This document shows positions 1-9,646 of a stretch of 64,000 nucleotides of DNA, in pieces. Source of the DNA: Thomasclavelia spiroformis (GTDB lineage Bacteria; Bacillota_I; Bacilli_A; Erysipelotrichales; Coprobacillaceae); contig JACJKV010000003.1 in assembly GCA_016901755.1 (NCBI GenBank), forward strand, positions 1 to 64,000. The letters are read 5' to 3'. The notes under the pieces were generated by a model. The model saw nothing but the letters and a program-made list of their open reading frames with translations, was not told where the DNA came from and ran no database searches. Both the position numbers and the translations under genes were made by a program. Numbering within the stretch: the first letter of the stretch is position 1; the number at the start of each line of letters is the position of its first letter.

Positions 1-1990
1 TCCACAGAGCCTGCTGAGCAGAATCTGGCAGTACTACATTTGCTCTTTTCTGATTGTTAGGAGACCACTCTGCTGCAAGTTCTGGCTTGATGTCCACCAA
101 TGAGTTATAGCCTGGAAGCAATTTCTTATTTTTACAGTATGGACACGAATCATCTCCTACCTCTCTATCTCGAACTAACGCTGAATATTCTCCTTTACAT
201 GTTGGACACATCCATAAAACTCGATCATAAGAATTGGGTAGTACTTCATTAGCATTTTTTTCATTGTTAGGCGACCATTCCTCTGCCAGTTCTGGTTTGA
301 TATCCATCAATGAGTTATATCCTGGAAGTACTTTTTTATCATTACAATATGGACACTCAAATAATATAGGTGTACCATTATCATTAACAAAATTAAACGC
401 ATCTTTTATTCTTCGGTATGTCTTAGCACCACAATCAGGACAAACAAAATGAATTTTTTTTCTAGAGTAAATTGTATATTCTTCAGGTAATTCACCGTTG
501 TTTAAATCATAATCCCACCATTCTTTTACCTGTGGGAATTTTTTCAATAAATTGTTTTCGCTTTTCATAGCCTTGTATTTACGACATTTACCTTCATGCT
601 TTATATATAGATTTCCATTTTCATCTGTGGCAAAAAATGAATGGATTTCATCATATAGTCTGCGCCCACAGTCTGGACAAGTAAAATAAGCTTTGAATTG
701 ACTGCCCCTTGTAAACTGTTCAGGACAAAATGGATAATTAGCTTCATAATCCCACCATTCTTCAATTGATGGACAAAGATGTAGTATATTATTTTCTGGA
801 ATGCCTTTGTAATTGTGTCCACAACTTGGACAAGACACAGGAAGCAATTTTCCATCCTTATTCACTGAAACAAAGCTGTGTACTGTTCGGTAATATATTT
901 TTTTACAAGACGGACATTTTAAATATGCTTTATAATGGGATCCTCTAGTTATTGTTCTTATTGATATAGCATTTTTATCATAATCCCACCATTCTTCAAA
1001 TTCAGGACATTCTTCAACAAGAGGTTTGCTTTGATTCATTGCTCTGTCTAATCCTGCCTTTTTAGTTGCACATTTATGACATGACACAACCTTATAGATT
1101 CCTGTTTCCTTATCTTTCTTAAATGAATCGCACACCCTTCTTTTTAAGAGTTTTCCACAATCTGGACAATGAAGACTTATTTTTATATCACTAGCTGAAA
1201 TTAACAGTTTTTCTGGTTTATACTCATTAGAATCATCCCAATATTTATATATATCAGGACATTGCATAGAAATAGATTTAAATTGTTTATTTGATTTTGA
1301 ACTTGAACATTTCTGACATATGGTCATTTTGTATTTTCCATCTTTGTTTACTATTAAGTCACAAATTGAGATGTAACGTTCCTCGCCACATTCTGGACAA
1401 TAGGTATACACTTTTTTTCCTGAAGATATAGAATAATAATCTGGATCATGAGCATTTTTTTCATAATTCCAGTATTTTAAAATTTCAGGAAACAATTTTA
1501 CAAGAGAATTATTTTTATTTCGTTTCCCACATGTACGACAATGAATGACATGACCAATTCCTTGTTCATCTTTCTCCCATGAAAATCTAACATTTCTTTT
1601 TATGGAAGTTCCACATATAGGACACTTTGTCCAAACTTTTTCACTTGATGATGCACCAAAATCTGAAGGCTTTTTACCATTATTTGCTTCATAATCCCAG
1701 TATTTTTCAATATCTTTAACTGCATCTACAAGATTTACTTTTAATTTAGATTGAGTAGGATGACATTTCTGACATGGAGAAATAGAATAGGTTCCATTAT
1801 TATGCTTTTTTAAAAGGGAATACATTGAGCGATATATTTCATTATCACATTCTGGACAATGAAAATAATATTTTTTAGAAGATCCAGGAGTAACTGTTGT
1901 AAGATCGATATCCTTATTTTTATCGTAATTCCACCATTTTAAAATTTCAGGACAAACATCTACTGCAGATTTTATTCTTTTATTACTCAT
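1..1990 (-). CDS. Tandem zinc-ribbon repeat protein (DUF4379-like), partial, runs off left edge
   Basis: An uninterrupted minus-strand frame of 663 codons starts at ATG 1990 and has no stop before base 1, so only the N-terminal part is visible. I read at least nine repeat units of about 70-86 residues. Each opens with an aromatic motif (WWNYDKN, YWDYEAN, WWDYDLN, EWSPNNEKN) followed by CPxC and then a CxxC pair. This matches the 'probable zinc-ribbon' family (DUF4379, PF14311); the last two units carry the typical LPGYNSL..KPELA.EW spelling. The ATG sits inside the end of the upstream gene (ATGAGTAA, 8-bp overlap), implying translational coupling to the recombinase operon. Members of this family sometimes end in a restriction-endonuclease-like domain; whether this one does lies outside the window. 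Function is unknown; nucleic-acid binding is an inference from the zinc ribbons. Confidence 0.85.
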   Translation of the reverse strand, partial: MSNKRIKSAVDVCPEILKWWNYDKNKDIDLTTVTPGSSKKYYFHCPECDNEIYRSMYSLLKKHNNGTYSISPCQKCHPTQSKLKVNLVDAVKDIEKYWDYEANNGKKPSDFGASSSEKVWTKCPICGTSIKRNVRFSWEKDEQGIGHVIHCRTCGKRNKNNSLVKLFPEILKYWNYEKNAHDPDYYSISSGKKVYTYCPECGEERYISICDLIVNKDGKYKMTICQKCSSSKSNKQFKSISMQCPDIYKYWDDSNEYKPEKLLISASDIKISLHCPDCGKLLKRRVCDSFKKDKETGIYKVVSCHKCATKKAGLDRAMNQSKPLVEECPEFEEWWDYDKNAISIRTITRGSHYKAYLKCPSCKKIYYRTVHSFVSVNKDGKLLPVSCPSCGHNYKGIPENNILHLCPSIEEWWDYEANYPFCPEQFTRGSQFKAYFTCPDCGRRLYDEIHSFFATDENGNLYIKHEGKCRKYKAMKSENNLLKKFPQVKEWWDYDLNNGELPEEYTIYSRKKIHFVCPDCGAKTYRRIKDAFNFVNDNGTPILFECPYCNDKKVLPGYNSLMDIKPELAEEWSPNNEKNANEVLPNSYDRVLWMCPTCKGEYSALVRDREVGDDSCPYCKNKKLLPGYNSLVDIKPELAAEWSPNNQKRANVVLPDSAQQALW

Positions 1991-2711
1991 CAAAATCTCC
2001 AAGTAATGAATTCACTGCACTAAATTTTGATTTCTTTTTTGAAATTTCACTATTATTTTCAACATCTGTAATATCTGTATTTGCCTGTATTGTCTTTTGT
2101 TCTATCGTTTCGTCATCCACAATACTATTTATTACTTCAAGAATACCTTCTTTTTTTAAAAGAGCATTTGCAACATCTGGATAGATATAATCTTCCAGAA
2201 TATTTTTCATATTTAAGATTATATTATTCTTCTCTTTAAGTTGTTGTATCGTTTTTTTTGCTTCTTCAATTTTTAAATTCTGTCTTTTAATTTCTTCTTT
2301 AAGCTTGGCTACTTTATTTTCTAACTGGTCAACCTGTTCTTTCTTTTTGTTTTTTTCTTTTATGGCATCAGCTGCTCTACTTGCAATGTTTGCATAATAT
2401 TTATCTAACATCATAATAGCTTCCTTTAATTGAGCCTTTGTTTTGTTGTTTGCAAGAAAAGCATCTACATCCAAAGTCCTATATGTCACCAAGTCTTTAT
2501 ATATATTCTTTTCCTCTTTTTTATTGACAGCTTTTAAATAATCCCTTATCTCACTGTCACGTCTAAGGGTATGATCTTCCACAGAGTATCCCTTACCTCT
2601 TATATATGCTCCAAATTTTGGAATCGTTACTTCTAGTCCTGGATTTAATAATTTATATTCATTTATGAGTCCAATAATTTCTTTTGTATTATAAGTCTTT
2701 TGTCTGGCCAT
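1983..2711 (-). CDS. TnpC-like coiled-coil accessory protein of the recombinase operon
   Basis: A 242-residue protein. The first 75 or so residues look like a small DNA-binding fold (MARQKTYNTKEIIGLINEY, then a basic GYSVEDHTLRRDSEIRDYL segment). Residues about 90-175 form a Lys/Glu-rich coiled coil, and the tail is acidic. It starts 23 bp inside the end of the upstream recombinase gene with a good ribosome site (GGATGGAGATGGAAG) and overlaps the zinc-ribbon gene downstream. In Tn554-type elements a small coiled-coil protein (TnpC) follows the recombinases and influences orientation and efficiency of transposition; the analogy rests on position and architecture, not on an alignment. An accessory DNA-binding role is inferred. 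Confidence 0.65.
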   Translation of the reverse strand: MARQKTYNTKEIIGLINEYKLLNPGLEVTIPKFGAYIRGKGYSVEDHTLRRDSEIRDYLKAVNKKEEKNIYKDLVTYRTLDVDAFLANNKTKAQLKEAIMMLDKYYANIASRAADAIKEKNKKKEQVDQLENKVAKLKEEIKRQNLKIEEAKKTIQQLKEKNNIILNMKNILEDYIYPDVANALLKKEGILEVINSIVDDETIEQKTIQANTDITDVENNSEISKKKSKFSAVNSLLGDFDE

Positions 2712-4344
2712 TTGCTTCCATCTCCATCCTTTCTAAAAGATACTGCTGATAAGAATACTCTTTATCACGAAGCCTTAATAAACTACCAACTATATCTTCT
2801 TGTTCACCTTTTCCTTTTCGAACACGTTTAACAATTTCCGCAAGCAAATTACACTCATTTTCTATCTTGTTCACATATAATTTTTTAGAATCAGAAAATG
2901 ACCTTGTATTATCTCGGTAGAATTCACAATTTTTGCAGAATCCTAATTCTCCTCCTGGTCCGATAACTTTGTAGCAATTTTTAAAATTACCATCAGCTAC
3001 ATCTTTGCAACAGCATCTTCCCCCACCATCAAGAGGTATACTCTTTTTTTCAGGCAATTTGGAAGTATATCTACTTAAAGTATAAGTTTGTTTACCATTA
3101 ATTAACTTTTTATACTGTCTATATGTTCTACACTCAATAAGCTGAGCAATATTAGAAAAATAATGTGAAGACATCTCTGGATTTTCATGCCCTGCCAACA
3201 TCATTGCAATCATAGGTGTAGCGCCTTCTGAAATCAGATTGATAAGTGCAATATGTCTGGTGTCACCCAAATGTAAATATTCTATACACAATTCTTCAGG
3301 CAATTTTTGTCCCTTATTATCATAAATAATCTTATAACCATATCTGTCTTTGACAATTATGTTAAAAAAGTAGCGCAAACAGGTACTAAGATTAATATAT
3401 GAAAAGTACCTGCTTGTATAAGGTGCTTGTCTTTCCCACATAGCATAGTGTGTTTTAGTAACAAATAAAGTATGTGTACTGGCCTCAGGATAATCTTTTG
3501 TCTTTTCTAAATACCATTCTATTTCTTTTGCTAACGTTACTGGTATGGTATATCTATTAATTTCGAAATCTTTGTCAATTTTATATGATTTAGTTTTTCT
3601 TGATCCTTTTATACGATTTCTTCTTATAGTAAGTGTATATTTACCATTAATATTAGTTAAACAATTTCTTGGTGTTACAACAAATTCACATGGTCTTAGC
3701 GGTAAAATTCCTGATACATTCCACCACATCCATATTGGAAAAAAGAATAACTTTTCATCATCATCTTGAGATTCCTGCCAAAATTTTTTTATTATCTCAT
3801 CAAAACGAAAATAGCTTTCAAAAGTTGCAAGTGTACGTTTTTCTCCAGTTTTTCCTGCTCGAACATAATCTTCTGCTTCATCAAAGAAAGTCATCCAATC
3901 AATGATTTCTTTTTGTCTGCCTTCTGCAGGAATCATTGAAAAAAATTCTGATACCCTACTTATCCAGTTACCATGACATACGTTTAATAATGACTCTATA
4001 TCAGAAACATCTTCATAAATAATTTTTTTGATGTAATAAATTATAGTACGCAAAGAATGAAGTTCTAATTCTCCCATTTGACACATAATATATGTTTTTA
4101 AGTAATCTTTGAATTCAGATAAATTTATCTTGAGGTTTTTTTCAAAGCTTTTGAATTTATCTTTATCCAGTTGAAAATTAAAACGAAAACCTGCCGTTTC
4201 ATTATTTAAATTCCATATATCATCGTCAAAAACGCAATTAGTAACAATGCCTTTATCTTTATATGCAAAGAAAATCTTTCTAGCTTCATTCACTGTTGTT
4301 TCATCTATTTCGGGTATAGCTAATATGGCAATATGTTTATCCAT
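2689..4344 (-). CDS. Tyrosine recombinase, third of trio, with C-terminal Cys cluster
   Basis: A 551-residue site-specific recombinase. Catalytic-domain landmarks are visible: Arg217 in LPLRPCEF (box I), the LHLGDTRHIAL segment (Arg363-His364, box II), LAGHENPEMSSHYF with its GH, and Tyr395 as the likely nucleophile. After the catalytic domain comes a Cys-rich segment (GGGRCCC, then CKNC) that probably binds zinc. It starts at an ATGGATAA overlap with the gene upstream and is preceded by GGAGGT. Long recombinases with a terminal Cys cluster resemble TnpB of Tn554 and members of recombinase-in-trio arrays. It presumably cuts and rejoins element ends together with its two neighbours. Family assignment is solid; the exact element family is inferred. 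Confidence 0.85.
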   Translation of the reverse strand: MDKHIAILAIPEIDETTVNEARKIFFAYKDKGIVTNCVFDDDIWNLNNETAGFRFNFQLDKDKFKSFEKNLKINLSEFKDYLKTYIMCQMGELELHSLRTIIYYIKKIIYEDVSDIESLLNVCHGNWISRVSEFFSMIPAEGRQKEIIDWMTFFDEAEDYVRAGKTGEKRTLATFESYFRFDEIIKKFWQESQDDDEKLFFFPIWMWWNVSGILPLRPCEFVVTPRNCLTNINGKYTLTIRRNRIKGSRKTKSYKIDKDFEINRYTIPVTLAKEIEWYLEKTKDYPEASTHTLFVTKTHYAMWERQAPYTSRYFSYINLSTCLRYFFNIIVKDRYGYKIIYDNKGQKLPEELCIEYLHLGDTRHIALINLISEGATPMIAMMLAGHENPEMSSHYFSNIAQLIECRTYRQYKKLINGKQTYTLSRYTSKLPEKKSIPLDGGGRCCCKDVADGNFKNCYKVIGPGGELGFCKNCEFYRDNTRSFSDSKKLYVNKIENECNLLAEIVKRVRKGKGEQEDIVGSLLRLRDKEYSYQQYLLERMEMEANGQTKDL

Positions 4345-6214
4345 TATTTACCTCCGTAATTACTTGTTCTAGGGTTTTAACTGCCTCTGATCCATATTTT
4401 TCTTCCATAATACACAGCATTTCCTCAACGCTTGGAGCTATGATATCTTTTACCATTGCTTTACAGCGGTTTTTTTCTGTTATATTGTTTGTATTTTTGT
4501 ACAACTTTCGTAATCTTTGAATCTCTTGAACCATAAGAAACATAGTTGTTTTCGTACTGATTTCATATTCACATGACATACAATTAGAATGACCAGGATA
4601 TGGACATAGTTTTCCCATTGCAGTTATAAGGCACATACATGAATCTACTTTAGAAACTGCTTCTCCATTTCCAATACTATGCAATATATTCAATATTTCT
4701 TGCGTAGAATGTTCTTTATAAAGCGTTTTAACAATTTCTCCAGACTGTTTCATATTTTTTTGCATCACTGAAACAGTATTTTCTATTTCCATAGGGGACA
4801 TATCTAATTGCTTGATCATTTTTGTTTGATTTTCTACTGATAACTTTTTATAATCTTCTCCTGCAACCATATTTAAAAGCATTGATGGAATGGTAGATAA
4901 TACACCTCTTTCAAAAAGCTCTCTTGCCACAAACTCAGGGGTGTAGCCACTCATTTTAGCATCTTTTAAATAAATACTTGTTGTTTTAGCAAAATCTCCG
5001 TATGAACCTTTATGCGAACGAGCTAGTGCTGCAAGCATATACCCTTTTACTCGAAAATCATCATTTACATCAAGAATATCATCAGTTAGAATATATATCA
5101 TTTGCATATAGGACTTATTTGCTGCTCTAGAACGAAAATCTGATTCTAGAAATAAATCTCCTATGTCTTCTCCCATATATCGATTAATCTGCTCATATGA
5201 AGAAATAACACGTATAAGCGGTTTTGTTGAATCGTTACATTTAATCTGAAAATGTGCTTCTGCAACTGCAAACAGTGTACCAATATGCGTTTCAACACTT
5301 TCAGGAATATGAAGCTTTATTGAAGCAACTCCTTTTGTTCCTTGTGTTTTATTTGGTGTCAACATTAATGCTTCTAATTCCCATAAAACTGTATAAATAG
5401 CAGATTTTGCGGATGCCTCCGAAAACGTTCCTGAACTCACCTGCTTTAGAACCTCCTCTGGTGATTGAGATAATCTAGGATGAGGTATTCTCACCAGATC
5501 AGTATTACGTAAAGCACATAGAAAATGTAATGCTAGAAACAGCCATGTATCAGCATAGTTTTTTGATTCAGCTGCATAAACATACATGTCATTTTTTTCA
5601 ATATAATCCTGATTATAAAGATGATATAGAATATTTAGATAAGTATAAGAATCATAAGCTGAATTTTTTTCACTGTTATTTGTATATCGATTGATATAAT
5701 ACAGATTCTGATAAACTGTCTTGGTGTGATCATGAGTCCAGTTAATAAAATCAGTAAGATGGATTCCATATATTCGTGGCAACTCATCAAAAGCATCATC
5801 TATTAATGAACCAATTTCACCATCACTTGATTCATTCAGTTCTCCTGGAAGAAACGAATAAATAAAATCTATTAATCGAAGAGCTATTTTTTCTTCAAGC
5901 TTAGTACTCTTTATATATTTTCTAAATAAAACTACAGTTTTAGGAAAAGTTTTAACCATCTTATTTAGCAAATACTCTGTTTTATCCTTATCGCTATGAT
6001 TATAGTTTTTACAAAACTCATTAATTTTTGAATCAATTTTTTTTACCATTTTTTCATCAACGAAAAGCACATTTTCATTTATTATAGGTTTACATCCAAA
6101 CCAGTTGTTAGTTACAAGAAAACAAGAAACATTAAGAATAAAATCAGAATCTTCTATGTCATATTGTATTTTTTTTGTATCAACAAACTCATTAAAATTA
6201 ATCATCTGATCCAT
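4337..6214 (-). CDS. Large recombinase-like protein, second of trio (TnpB-like)
   Basis: A 625-residue protein (start ATG 6214, preceded by GGAAGGCAGGG; a longer GTG-initiated frame to 6259 is possible but has no good ribosome site). It sits between two clear tyrosine recombinases and overlaps both. A box-I-like arginine is seen in LCALRNTDL (Arg232), and a TTSIYLKD segment could hold the nucleophile, but the usual HxxR box II is not obvious, so the active site may be divergent or lost. Near residues 530-545 there is a Cys cluster (LCPYPGHSNCMSC) like that of the following gene. I read it as a diverged integrase that may act as a structural partner. Membership of the recombinase operon is sure; catalytic competence is not. 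Confidence 0.7.
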   Translation of the reverse strand: MDQMINFNEFVDTKKIQYDIEDSDFILNVSCFLVTNNWFGCKPIINENVLFVDEKMVKKIDSKINEFCKNYNHSDKDKTEYLLNKMVKTFPKTVVLFRKYIKSTKLEEKIALRLIDFIYSFLPGELNESSDGEIGSLIDDAFDELPRIYGIHLTDFINWTHDHTKTVYQNLYYINRYTNNSEKNSAYDSYTYLNILYHLYNQDYIEKNDMYVYAAESKNYADTWLFLALHFLCALRNTDLVRIPHPRLSQSPEEVLKQVSSGTFSEASAKSAIYTVLWELEALMLTPNKTQGTKGVASIKLHIPESVETHIGTLFAVAEAHFQIKCNDSTKPLIRVISSYEQINRYMGEDIGDLFLESDFRSRAANKSYMQMIYILTDDILDVNDDFRVKGYMLAALARSHKGSYGDFAKTTSIYLKDAKMSGYTPEFVARELFERGVLSTIPSMLLNMVAGEDYKKLSVENQTKMIKQLDMSPMEIENTVSVMQKNMKQSGEIVKTLYKEHSTQEILNILHSIGNGEAVSKVDSCMCLITAMGKLCPYPGHSNCMSCEYEISTKTTMFLMVQEIQRLRKLYKNTNNITEKNRCKAMVKDIIAPSVEEMLCIMEEKYGSEAVKTLEQVITEVNNG

Positions 6215-7475
6215 GCATTTTCCCTGCCTTCCACAACGAAAAATTAAATACTTCATCACTTACTAATTCATATTGTTTTTCAAGTTCACTTTTATTCATC
6301 AAATAAGTCAATGCGGATTCAGGAGATTTATCTCCTCGCCAATTCATCAATCCAGCCACATCTTCTCCATATAATGTCAATTTCACAGAAAACCAATGTC
6401 TAAAAATATGAGGACTTATACTATTTTCTAAAAGCAGATGACCATAGTTGACTGTTTGAGGATCTTCGTCTTCCAGCATGATTGGAATACATTTTTTTAC
6501 AATATTTTTAAATTGTGTGCAATAAGCACTATAAGTGTAAGCTTTACCAGTAGATGTATTAGTAAGTGCACCATATTCAGCTTCATATGGGCTGTTTTCT
6601 ATGTAGTTCATATACAGGTTATAACATTTTATAAAAACCTCAATAAAAGCTGGATATACTTTCTGACGTCGTTCTTTTTTTATACCACCAACCTTTACCA
6701 GATCGGAGCGAAGATTTTTTTCTTCTGTAATGTCAATAATAATGTTGATTACTTCTCCATCTATAATTTCAAACATAATTCCTGGACCAAGCGGAGAATC
6801 TGCGCGACGTACATTACAGCATTCTGATGGTCTTAACCCCGCAAAAGCTCCTAAAGCAGCAAGCATTAAAATATTTCTATGATTATTTACAATTTCATTC
6901 ATGATAATTTGAAATGCACCTTCAGGAATATCACGAAAAATTTTTTTGTTCTGAGGACGATAGTTGATTTCAAATACTGGTATTTTTTTCACTATATATT
7001 TTCTCTTAGCTTTGCTGAAAACTTTTTCCTTTCTATATAAATCACTAACTTTCATTTTGCACTGCGGATTGTCATTTATCATTAACTCTAGAAAATCAAT
7101 GATATAATTGATACACATATTGACCGTAGTTTTACTTCTATGTGTATTTTCATCATCATTTGGAAGACGACATAACCCATAGTCATTTAAAAAATTTTTT
7201 ACCATCTTGGCATTTATATCTATAAGTCTATGAATATGATATTCTTCAAAAAAAACATAATTGAGAAATAAACATACCATGATACATCTTTTATCTTGTC
7301 CACCATAAAGACTTCTAGAAACTGATTTTTTGCCACTTCTGGCATATTTATGAAAATGTGTCCAAGCTACAATACAATTATCCTGGTTTTTTAATACAAT
7401 CAATTGTCGTTGTAGCAATTTATCGTTATCGTAAACAAGTTTATGATCATAAACACTAAATTTTAATTCATTCAT
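6198..7475 (-). CDS. Tyrosine recombinase, first of trio (TnpA-like)
   Basis: A 425-residue integrase and the first gene of the five-gene overlapping operon. It starts at ATG 7475 after a GAGGT ribosome site. The catalytic set is recognisable: Arg217 in GLRPSE, His356 and Arg359 in HIFRHWF, and Tyr391 in ESALTYLMN. The usual LGH is replaced by MNWRGDKSPES, so Trp or Arg occupies the His/Trp III position. The N-terminal 200 residues fit a SAM-like core-binding domain. Its 3' end overlaps the next gene by 17 bp. It is the likely main strand-exchange enzyme of the element. Tn554 TnpA and RitA-type recombinases are the closest architectural parallels that I can name. Confidence 0.87.
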   Translation of the reverse strand: MNELKFSVYDHKLVYDNDKLLQRQLIVLKNQDNCIVAWTHFHKYARSGKKSVSRSLYGGQDKRCIMVCLFLNYVFFEEYHIHRLIDINAKMVKNFLNDYGLCRLPNDDENTHRSKTTVNMCINYIIDFLELMINDNPQCKMKVSDLYRKEKVFSKAKRKYIVKKIPVFEINYRPQNKKIFRDIPEGAFQIIMNEIVNNHRNILMLAALGAFAGLRPSECCNVRRADSPLGPGIMFEIIDGEVINIIIDITEEKNLRSDLVKVGGIKKERRQKVYPAFIEVFIKCYNLYMNYIENSPYEAEYGALTNTSTGKAYTYSAYCTQFKNIVKKCIPIMLEDEDPQTVNYGHLLLENSISPHIFRHWFSVKLTLYGEDVAGLMNWRGDKSPESALTYLMNKSELEKQYELVSDEVFNFSLWKAGKMHGSDD

Positions 7476-7675
7476 TACTTTTACCTCACTTATTGACGTA
7501 ATAACAATAATATTTAGTATTTCATTGTAACAAATTTCTTGTTTTTTGTTTATTCTTTTTCAGTTGATATATTTTAAAATAATTTTACATTTGATTCATT
7601 TTAATAATTTTGATTTAGCCAACCACAACACTTTTATCTATATATTTCCTCCTTATCTTGTATTTAAGTTTTATG

Positions 7676-8800
7676 TTAGTTAACAACAAGAAAACCAATA
7701 TTCTTTGCAATCTCACTAACATATTTATCTTTTCTTTCTCCTATCAAGAAATTAATATCTTCAAATAAATAATTCATTTCTATACAGTTTGCGACAAACG
7801 TATTTCTTAAAGTTTTACTCCCTATTGGTTTGATATGTATATTTTCATTTTGATTTATGTCTTTTATAATCGAATTAAGATCTCTATTAATCTCTTTACT
7901 TGATAGAGGAGATCCAGTTTCTGAATAAAATAACAATGCATCAAACACACTATTAAATATGACTTCTCCATCTTCTCCAAACATTCTATGCATATAATGC
8001 TTTTTTAACTGATTATCAATTACCTGCACAGCTTGATCATTTAAAGGAATTCTTCTTATATAGTCGTATTTTGGAAATGAAATATTGAATTGATCATTTT
8101 TAGTACTCTTTGTTATTGATCTATTAATCAAAACAGTTTTATTTTTAAAATCTATACAATCTAAAGTAATACCAGCCGCCTCGTTAAAACGTAATCCTGT
8201 GTTTAATAGAAAAACATAAAAATCTTTGTAGAAAGATTTATTTGAATACTGTTCAAAATATTGCTGCTCTTCTTTTGTTAATGTTCTATATTTAATGTTT
8301 TTCTTATTAGATTTGCTAACTTTTTTAGACTTTATTGTGAAATTTGGAACTTTATTCACGTCAATTTTATTTTTTTTTACACCTATAAAAAATGCTGCTT
8401 CCATACACTTTTCAACTGAACTGCATATAGACTGACAATAACTGTTTGCTATCGAATTATAAAAATTAGCTATTTTTCTATATGTTAAACTTGAAAGTTT
8501 TTTCTTACCAAAAGAATTCTGTATATGCTTTTTATATGACTTGGTCATATATTTATATACTTGAATATCTTCATTATTTCTTGCTTCTTCAAATAATTCA
8601 TTGATTGTAATATTCGCATCAGAAATACACTTACTAAAATCAAGATTATAATCATCTACATATTTTCTTAATTCGACAATATCATCGTCATAAACTGCTG
8701 ATTGAAAATTATCTTCATCTATATACCTATAACAGTACATTCCATTTCGTAGTTGACGAAAACCTTTCCCTAATTCTTTACCTGTTAAATCTTTTCCCAT
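7676..8800 (-). CDS. Phage/Tn916-type integrase with degenerate catalytic motifs
   Basis: A 374-residue protein with an N-terminal arm (GFRQLRNGMYCYRYID) typical of the DNA-binding domain of Tn916-type integrases, then a core-binding domain and a tyrosine-recombinase catalytic domain. Box I is intact (NTGLRFNEAAGI, Arg204). Box II reads SKTLRNTF where active enzymes have HxLRHTF, so both histidines are replaced. The LGH box reads LIGERKDKYVSE and the protein ends soon after, so spacing to a nucleophile tyrosine is abnormal. It looks like a decayed or strongly diverged integrase. It lies 200 bp upstream of the recombinase trio on the same strand, in its own transcription unit. Family identity is confident, activity doubtful. 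Confidence 0.8.
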   Translation of the reverse strand: MGKDLTGKELGKGFRQLRNGMYCYRYIDEDNFQSAVYDDDIVELRKYVDDYNLDFSKCISDANITINELFEEARNNEDIQVYKYMTKSYKKHIQNSFGKKKLSSLTYRKIANFYNSIANSYCQSICSSVEKCMEAAFFIGVKKNKIDVNKVPNFTIKSKKVSKSNKKNIKYRTLTKEEQQYFEQYSNKSFYKDFYVFLLNTGLRFNEAAGITLDCIDFKNKTVLINRSITKSTKNDQFNISFPKYDYIRRIPLNDQAVQVIDNQLKKHYMHRMFGEDGEVIFNSVFDALLFYSETGSPLSSKEINRDLNSIIKDINQNENIHIKPIGSKTLRNTFVANCIEMNYLFEDINFLIGERKDKYVSEIAKNIGFLVVN

Positions 8801-9232
8801 AGTAATTCTGTCCTTTCTTTGAAAATAGTAAAGATAAACAAAAAATTTATTTACAAGTTCATTAAATCATAGAATGTTTTTTTTTCAATTGAACAGCAAT
8901 TTCTCGATTTTTAGTCATATATTGAACATAGAATCGTATTAGTTATTTGAACATAAATCCTCCGTTTTTTTATGATAAATATAAATCATCCGATTTATAC
9001 ATTGGAAAAACAGAAATATTTTTTGATTAAACAAATAAAAAAACTATATTAAATTTTTTTCACGATGCTTAACATTTTTATATTATGCATCTAAAAAAAT
9101 ATATACTTTTTAACTCATTATTATTTGTTTGTATAATTATTTATTCTTAAATATTACCTATATTTCTATGTTAGCATCTGCAATAAATGATACGTTTATA
9201 TATCTCTTTAGACTTTCAAATGTAATAAAAAA

Positions 9233-9266
9233 GAATCTTTATTATTAATTCATCTAATAAAGATTC
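9233..9266. repeat. Perfect 12-bp inverted repeat (hairpin)
   Basis: GAATCTTTATTA at 9233-9244 pairs exactly with TAATAAAGATTC at 9255-9266 around a 10-nt loop. It is preceded by a short A-run and not followed by a T-run on the plus strand; on the minus strand it is followed by TTTTTTATTAC, so it could end transcription leftward. It could equally be a binding site at the island edge. Confidence 0.5.
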
Positions 9267-9418
9267 CATCTCTAGCTTACTTTTAAAATTTTCTTTTTAT
9301 TCAATTCAATGTTATTGTATCCTTTATTTTCGCATTATCATATGTTAAATTGATTCTTTCGTTTAACCTATGTGGTTAATTAACAATTGAAAATATTTCA
9401 TGTTTTTTCTAAAACAAT

Positions 9419-9456
9419 AAAAGGAACCTTAACTATTTGTAAATTCAAATAATGTA
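9419..9456. repeat. Hairpin with AAAAGGAA/TTCCTTTT arms
   Basis: AAAAGGAA at 9419-9426 pairs with TTCCTTTT at 9449-9456, and ATTTG/CAAAT pair inside the loop region. The layout resembles a bidirectional intrinsic terminator, but there is no obvious gene ending here. It may be a relic of a gene lost next to the integrated element. Confidence 0.45.
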
Positions 9457-9646
9457 GATTCCTTTTATCTTGCACTTTTTATAATAATTAATTAATACAG
9501 TTATTAAAATATTTTTTGTTTAATTCGCCATGATACCAAAATAATGTTCATTTTTTTAATTTGTCATTTTTTATGGTTTTAAGTTTTCACGGCAATAATG
9601 TTCATTTTTTTGTTTATTTTTTGAAAAAAATTTTTTTGTTTTTTTT

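Noticed and set aside
6438-6827. Plus-strand frame of 129 codons opposite the first recombinase
   Set aside because: Antisense to catalytic motifs of a clear recombinase; Phe/Ile/Ser-rich shadow product.
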